Source: Advenella mimigardefordensis DPN7 (GTDB taxonomy: Bacteria; Pseudomonadota; Gammaproteobacteria; Burkholderiales; Burkholderiaceae_B). From it: DNA of 64,000 nt. Both the position numbers and the translations under genes were made by a program. This document shows positions 59,315 to 64,000 of the stretch, piece by piece; within the stretch, counting starts at the first letter, position 1, and every line of letters begins with the position of its first letter. Below the pieces are notes generated by a model, which saw nothing but the letters and a program-made list of their open reading frames with translations, did not search any database and had not been told where the DNA came from. Where the stretch lies: positions 248,001 through 312,000 of the forward strand of contig NZ_CP003915.1 in assembly GCF_000521505.1 (NCBI RefSeq), in the 5' to 3' direction.

Positions 59315-60079
59315 TTAATGCTGTTCGATGAAGGTACACATCACCCGCAGCTTCTGTGCATGATTCTGCAGATTGGCTTCGATCCGGTATAACGGTCCTG
59401 CGATGGAAATCGCAAAATGGCCGCCCGAAACGGTTACCGGCCAGGCAAGGGCGCCGACATCAACCATGGATTCGCCCAGATTGGTGAACAGTCCTTTTTC
59501 CTTACCGGCCTGGATGTTTGAGAGAAATTGCTGGCGCGTGACCAGGGTGCGGTCATTGCGTTTGGTAAATGTCATCTTGTCCAGCAATGCCTGTTGCGCC
59601 GGTTCATCCAGGGCCGAGAACAGCGCCTTGCCCAGTGAGTTGGCATGAATCTGTTTTTGTTCGCCTGCCACGGCGACATAATGAATGGGGTTTTCTGATG
59701 GAAGCACGTCCAGGTACAGCACGGTATTGAGTGAAGTGAGTTTACCCAGCACCACGGTTTCGCCTGTGATGGCGCACAATTCCCGCAAACTGGGATAGAG
59801 CCGCTCAAGTATCGGATCAGCCTTGGTAATGCGCTGGGCCATGGCCAGCAGTCGCCCGGTTGGGTAATAGCCCTGGCGGCGTGAGGTTTCGTACAAATAA
59901 CCCAGGCTCAATAGCGTGCGCACCAGCGCCAGGCAACTGGAAGCCGGGGCATTCAGTTCGCGGGCCAGTTCCGAGAGTGCCAGCGGCTTTTGTTCGCGGG
60001 AAAAAATCTCGATGATCTCGATGACCCTGAGTGCGGTTTTGACACGATGATTTTCTGTGCCGGGGACAGTGGTGTTCAT
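59315..60079 (-). CDS. IclR-family transcriptional regulator
   Basis: Regulator of 254 residues with an N-terminal winged helix (TALRVIEIIEIFSREQKPLALSELARELNAPASSCLALVRTLLSLGYL) and an effector domain containing SLGKALFSALDEPAQQALLDKM. It faces the acyl-CoA dehydrogenase operon tail to tail, separated by about 215 bp without a gene or evident terminator, and is divergent from the acylase gene. Control of the cupin/Bug/CoA-transferase operon is likely but rests only on proximity; control of the acylase is the alternative. Confidence 0.9.
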   Translation of the reverse strand: MNTTVPGTENHRVKTALRVIEIIEIFSREQKPLALSELARELNAPASSCLALVRTLLSLGYLYETSRRQGYYPTGRLLAMAQRITKADPILERLYPSLRELCAITGETVVLGKLTSLNTVLYLDVLPSENPIHYVAVAGEQKQIHANSLGKALFSALDEPAQQALLDKMTFTKRNDRTLVTRQQFLSNIQAGKEKGLFTNLGESMVDVGALAWPVTVSGGHFAISIAGPLYRIEANLQNHAQKLRVMCTFIEQH

Positions 60080-60263
60080 GAATAGGAAAACAGGGAGTGA
60101 CAGGAGTACAGTTTAACCGATGCCATAATTTCTTACACAGTTTTGTTTGATTGCCGCGGGTACTCGTGCCATTCTCTGAGCAAACAAGACGGACCGTTTC
60201 AAGCCGCGATTTAGTTCATGTTTAAAATAATTAATTAACACAATTGAAATACAAGGAGAAGAT

Positions 60264-62765
60264 ATGAAACGCGCATTCATGGCTGTTGCCGTCGCTGCTG
60301 TTTTTACCGGCACTTCGTTCACGCCTGCCAGTGCCCGTACGGCAGAGCCTGCTGCTGCCGATACGTTTGAGGTAAGCGGCCTGGAGCAGCCGGGTACAAT
60401 TTCAATCGATAAATGGGGCATTCCCCATATCTACGCACAGACGCTTTACGACGTCTTTTTTCTGCAGGGATTTAATGCTGCGCGTGATCGGCTGTTTCAG
60501 ATCGATTTATGGCGCAAGCGTGGTCTGGGTGAAATGGCCAGGGATTTCGGCCCCGATTATGTTGAGGGCGATCGCATGGCGCGTGCGGTGTTGTTTCGCG
60601 GAGATATGTATCGCGAGTGGCTGGCTTACGGCTCAGATTCCAAACGTGTGGCGCAGGCATTTACGGCCGGCATCAACGAATACGTAAAAATGACGAAGGC
60701 CAATCCGGACCTGCTGCCTGAAGAGTTCAAAAAACTGGGCTACGAGCCGTCCCTGTGGCAGGCCGAAGATGTGGTGCGCATCCGTCACCATGGCCTGACG
60801 TTGAACGCCAAAAACGAACTGGATCGTGCGCAGGTGTTCTGCAAGGTGAAGGATGATCCGGTAAAGGCAGACTGGCTGCGGCGCGAGTTGAGCCCGACCA
60901 TTGATCCTAAACTGGTCGAGGGTCTGGATCCTTGCTCAATACCGGTGAAAGAAATCAAGGACGCTTATGATCTGGCAACGGCCACACCGAAATTGACCAA
61001 ATTACCGCCAGGCGCAGAGCAGGCCAAGCCAGCCGGCGGACAGCCGAAAAAGCAAGCGGAGAAGACATCGGCGGTAAACGACAAAGGGCTGTTGCCGGTA
61101 TCGGCGCTATATGACGTTGTCAGGAACGACAGTGATACCGAGAGAGGCCTTGGGTCGAATAACTGGGTGATTGGCGGCGCACGGACAACGACCGGCAGAC
61201 CCATTCTGGCCAATGATCCGCATCGTTCCCATGGAGCGCCCAGCCTGCGCTACATCAGTCACCTGAATGCACCGGGATTGTCTGTTATTGGTGCCGGTGA
61301 ACCGTTTCTGCCGGGCATTTCAATTGGTCATAACGATCAGATCGGTTTTGGCCTGACCCGTTTCTATATGGATCAGGAAGATATGTACCAATATGAAATC
61401 AATCCCGACAACAAGAACGAGTACAAATACAAGGGACGCTGGGAGCCCATGGAAACGGTCGAGGAAAACATCGAAGTTAAGGGCGAACCGGCACGGAAAG
61501 TGACACTGCGCTTTACCCGCCATGGCCCTGTTCTGTACCAGGATGATGGCAGCCACACCGCCTGGGCCTTGCGTGCCGCCTGGCTGGACCTGGGCATGGC
61601 GCCTTACTTCGGTTCCATGGATTATATGCGGGCGACCAACTGGGATGAATTCAAGGCCGCGATGAATCGCTGGGGCGCACCGGGCGAGAATCAGGTTTTT
61701 GCTGATACCGGCGGCAATATTGCATGGATGCCGGGCGGGCTTACCGTTAAACGGGACTGGGACGGGCTCACCCCCGTGCCGGGCGATGGTCGCTACGAAT
61801 GGGGTGGCTATCGGGACATGGATGAGTTGCCCAGTTTGTACAACCCCAAAGCGGGTTATATCGTGACGGCCAATGAAAACAATATCCCGCCCGATCATCC
61901 GGCCTTCAAAAAAGGAGTGGGCTATGAATGGAGCAGCGATTTTCGCGCCAAACGACTCAAGCGCGTTATCGGCGCCAGCGATAAATCATCGGTGGCCGAT
62001 TCCGAAGCCTGGCAGAACGATAAAACCTCGTTGCCTGCCATCCGCACAGTTACTGTTCTGCAGGAAGTTAGCACCGACGACGAGAAACTCAAACCGGTGG
62101 TGGAGATGCTCAAAAAATGGGATGGTAAAGTGACGGCAGATAGTGCACCAGCGGCTGTTTTTGAAGTCTGGTTCAGCCGCTATTTGCGCAAGGCCGTGGT
62201 GGATCGCGCGTTTGACCCGGACATTGCAAAAATGATCGGCCTGGCTGACCCGGAACGAGTGCTGGATGTGATCGAGAACCCCGATGGCTGGTTTAGCGAA
62301 GCTGAACGTAATCAGATTATGCTGGACTCTCTGGGCCAGGCCGTTGCCGAAGTCCGGGAAAAGCTGGGCGACGATCCGCAAGCCTGGAAATGGGGCACGC
62401 TGCACCAGGCCGTATTCCTGCATCCCATGAATGCGCTGCTGTCGGATGAAGAGAAAAAGACGTTTAATGTGAATGCGGGTCCGATAGGCGGTTCCGGCTA
62501 TACACCCATGGCGACCAGCTACGGTGAAAAAAGCTATAACCTCACGGCGGGTGCTTCTTTTCGTATGGTGCTTGATGTCGGGCAGTGGGATGATTCCCGT
62601 GTCATCAATACCCCGGGACAATCGGGCGATCCACGCCAGCCCGGATACCGTGATCTGGCGCCCATCTGGGCGAAGGGCGAGTATATTCCGCTAGCCTTCA
62701 GCAAGGAAAAGGTCACGGAAAATACGGTTAAAGTCCTGAACTTCAAACCGCAGCAACAGCAATAG
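60264..62765 (+). CDS. Penicillin acylase-family Ntn hydrolase
   Basis: Periplasmic amidohydrolase precursor of 833 residues, made as one chain and cleaved into two subunits. A signal peptide ends ASA; the alpha-subunit begins with ISIDKWGIPHIYAQTLYDVFFLQGFNAARDRLFQIDLWRKRGLGEMA. A Lys/Gln/Ala-rich linker (about 250-275) precedes LGSNNWVIGG, in which the Ser after Gly (near residue 297) would be the new N-terminal nucleophile of the beta-subunit. Other core residues, NDPHRSHGAPS and the C-terminal Asn region, are present. Substrates in the family are penicillins, acyl-homoserine lactones or other amides; not decidable here. AGGAGA precedes the ATG. Confidence 0.9.
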   Translation: MKRAFMAVAVAAVFTGTSFTPASARTAEPAAADTFEVSGLEQPGTISIDKWGIPHIYAQTLYDVFFLQGFNAARDRLFQIDLWRKRGLGEMARDFGPDYVEGDRMARAVLFRGDMYREWLAYGSDSKRVAQAFTAGINEYVKMTKANPDLLPEEFKKLGYEPSLWQAEDVVRIRHHGLTLNAKNELDRAQVFCKVKDDPVKADWLRRELSPTIDPKLVEGLDPCSIPVKEIKDAYDLATATPKLTKLPPGAEQAKPAGGQPKKQAEKTSAVNDKGLLPVSALYDVVRNDSDTERGLGSNNWVIGGARTTTGRPILANDPHRSHGAPSLRYISHLNAPGLSVIGAGEPFLPGISIGHNDQIGFGLTRFYMDQEDMYQYEINPDNKNEYKYKGRWEPMETVEENIEVKGEPARKVTLRFTRHGPVLYQDDGSHTAWALRAAWLDLGMAPYFGSMDYMRATNWDEFKAAMNRWGAPGENQVFADTGGNIAWMPGGLTVKRDWDGLTPVPGDGRYEWGGYRDMDELPSLYNPKAGYIVTANENNIPPDHPAFKKGVGYEWSSDFRAKRLKRVIGASDKSSVADSEAWQNDKTSLPAIRTVTVLQEVSTDDEKLKPVVEMLKKWDGKVTADSAPAAVFEVWFSRYLRKAVVDRAFDPDIAKMIGLADPERVLDVIENPDGWFSEAERNQIMLDSLGQAVAEVREKLGDDPQAWKWGTLHQAVFLHPMNALLSDEEKKTFNVNAGPIGGSGYTPMATSYGEKSYNLTAGASFRMVLDVGQWDDSRVINTPGQSGDPRQPGYRDLAPIWAKGEYIPLAFSKEKVTENTVKVLNFKPQQQQ

Positions 62766-62950
62766 CGTCAGCGTTCTGCTGACATGGCCGCCACCGTCCT
62801 GGACAATGAAGAGAACTTAAGGCGGTGGCCGCTGTCCAATCTGCATCTTGCGCGGGAACTTTCCGCGTAAAATAAAACCATCCCGCCAGCGTCCATTTAC
62901 CCTGTTGCCTGGTCGGGTGTTTTTTGCAAGTCAGATTTTCGGGTGCGGTC

Positions 62951-63715
62951 ATGAATGCGAAAGCGCGCATTTTCTTTTTCGGTGATACGCATGGCGGTTT
63001 TGAGCACTGTCGTGAGATTGTCGTTGCCGGTAAACCCGATGCGGTTATCTTTCTGGGCGATATTCAGGCCAGCCGGCCGCTGCATGAGATTCTGGGCGAC
63101 ATCCATCAAATGACCGATGTTTGGTGGATTCCCGGCAACCATGATACGGATAGTGCGGCGTTCTACCACAACCTGTTCGATTCCGATTTGGCCGACCGTA
63201 ACTTGCATGGCAGAGTTGTGGACATCCATGGCGTTCGCGTTGCCGGCCTGGGCGGCGTGTTTCGGGGCACCATCTGGAATCCGGCCAGACCTTACTGGCG
63301 ATTCTATAGTCCCCGAGATTACGAAGCGCACAGCCTGGTGAAATCGGGCAAAAGCGGTCAGGGCGACCGTTTGCGTCATCGCAGCTCGATCTTTCCCTGC
63401 GATTACGAAGCGCTGATGCAAGAGCAGGCGGATATTCTGGTGCTGCACGAAGCGCCGTCCTGCAACCGCTACGGTTTTACCGTACTGGACCGTCTGGCGC
63501 TGCAACTGGGCGCCTCCCATGTCTTTCATGGGCATCATCATGACCGCTATGACTACTCGGCGCATTTTGAACGCATGGGATTTGTTGCACACGCGGTGGG
63601 ACTGCGTGGCGTGCTTGACAGCAACGGCGTCGTTATTCGTGCCGGTGATCTGGACGGCAGCGGTGAAAACCGGGTTGCTGCGTTGCAGGAAACCTCGCCA
63701 CAACCGGTTCGATGA
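62951..63715 (+). CDS. Calcineurin-like metallophosphoesterase
   Basis: Cytosolic protein of 254 residues with metal-binding motifs IFFFGDTHGG, IFLGDIQAS, WIPGNHD and FHGHHHDRY, plus VLHEAPS before it. I start at the ATG 62951; the upstream TTG frame lacks support. It has no close relation to the larger phosphoesterase at 48474. Substrate unknown. It lies 58 bp upstream of the copper-chaperone-like gene on the same strand, but no link in function is evident. Confidence 0.85.
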   Translation: MNAKARIFFFGDTHGGFEHCREIVVAGKPDAVIFLGDIQASRPLHEILGDIHQMTDVWWIPGNHDTDSAAFYHNLFDSDLADRNLHGRVVDIHGVRVAGLGGVFRGTIWNPARPYWRFYSPRDYEAHSLVKSGKSGQGDRLRHRSSIFPCDYEALMQEQADILVLHEAPSCNRYGFTVLDRLALQLGASHVFHGHHHDRYDYSAHFERMGFVAHAVGLRGVLDSNGVVIRAGDLDGSGENRVAALQETSPQPVR

Positions 63716-63773
63716 ACTGGGCTATGATATGACTTGAGTCCGGATGGCGGATTGTTAACAGCAGGAGAGCGTA

Positions 63774-63986
63774 ATGAGTACAAACGTGATTAAGGCCCGG
63801 GTAGAGGGCATGACGTGCGACAAATGTGTTGCGCATGTGACCCACGCGCTGGAGTCGGTGCCCGGGGTGGTTTCGGCACAGGTGAGCCTGGCGGGGGCAT
63901 CGGCCGATATTGTTGCCAGCGATAGCGTTACCGCGCAGCAACTGGCCGATACAGTCAAAAGTGCCGGTTACGTTCTGACTGTCTGA
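63774..63986 (+). CDS. Heavy-metal-associated (HMA) domain protein, CopZ-like
   Basis: Small cytosolic metallochaperone of 70 residues with a ferredoxin-like fold. The metal-binding motif EGMTCDKCVAHVTHALESVPGV gives the Cys-x2-Cys site for Cu(I), and SAGYVLTV closes the domain. AGGAG precedes the ATG. A copper ATPase would be expected nearby; it may follow beyond the window end, 14 bp after the stop. Confidence 0.88.
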   Translation: MSTNVIKARVEGMTCDKCVAHVTHALESVPGVVSAQVSLAGASADIVASDSVTAQQLADTVKSAGYVLTV

Positions 63987-64000
63987 TCGCAGGCGGTCTC

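Noticed and set aside
1-64000. Mobile elements, tRNA or rRNA genes, prophage
   Set aside because: No transposase, integrase, phage structural protein, tRNA cloverleaf or rRNA segment was recognised on either strand.

Overview
The window looks like a chromosomal segment of a betaproteobacterium of the Burkholderiales, most likely family Alcaligenaceae (an Advenella- or Bordetella-like relative). This is inferred from the genes themselves: several tripartite-tricarboxylate (Bug/TctC) solute receptors without membrane partners, CaiB/BaiF CoA-transferase operons, an AcoR/ExaC pair, a ProVWX system with two receptors, SoxR, and a moderate-to-high GC coding style. I recognise no tRNA, rRNA, phage, transposase or CRISPR array. 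About 57 protein genes are supported.

Region 1 (1-6700): the end of an iron-chelate ABC importer (permease cut by the window edge, plus ATPase), a large MscS-type channel, an SDR oxidoreductase and two PhnB-like VOC proteins. Region 2 (6680-18650) is an oxidation block. A sigma-54 activator (AcoR type) is divergent from an NAD-dependent acetaldehyde dehydrogenase (ExaC type), with a near-consensus -24/-12 promoter and two matching inverted repeats between them. Then come a Tat-exported two-subunit molybdenum hydroxylase, its maturation genes (MocA, XdhC), a periplasmic cytochrome c fused to a COG4315-type domain, and a soluble PQQ dehydrogenase with unusual metal-site residues. Region 3 (18690-28050) holds argE, an MHS transporter, an OsmC protein, an arylamine N-acetyltransferase overlapping soxR tail to tail, a diverged MmgE/PrpD protein, a ParD-like antitoxin/methionine aminopeptidase operon with an operator-like palindrome, a PcaC-PcaD fusion and a DUF488 protein.

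Region 4 (28190-33050): a membrane PQQ glucose/quinate-type dehydrogenase downstream of a TonB-dependent receptor that closely resembles the PQQ importer PqqU (YncD). With the soluble PQQ enzyme of region 2 and no pqqABCDE genes here, PQQ scavenging is a sensible hypothesis. Region 5 (33490-39560): an IclR regulator followed by HMG-CoA-lyase-like enzyme, CoA-transferase, Bug receptor, SMP-30 lactonase and a second Bug receptor; the first gene has a clear promoter overlapped by two inverted repeats. This looks like an organic-acid catabolic module of unknown substrate.

Region 6 (39900-50200): LpxL-type acyltransferase, YjbQ, a Bug receptor with a tartrate/D-malate-type dehydrogenase divergent from a LysR gene, DUF2214, a gamma-glutamylcyclotransferase-like protein, a methyltransferase, an ABC-2 exporter pair, a metallophosphoesterase and a LysE/ArgO exporter. 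Region 7 (50280-54870): the glycine betaine/proline uptake operon with two tandem ProX paralogues. Region 8 (55200-60080): cupin, Bug receptor, CoA-transferase, acyl-CoA dehydrogenase and a convergent IclR gene, a second acid-degradation module. Region 9 (60260-63990): a penicillin-acylase-family Ntn hydrolase, a second metallophosphoesterase and a small copper-chaperone-like HMA protein.
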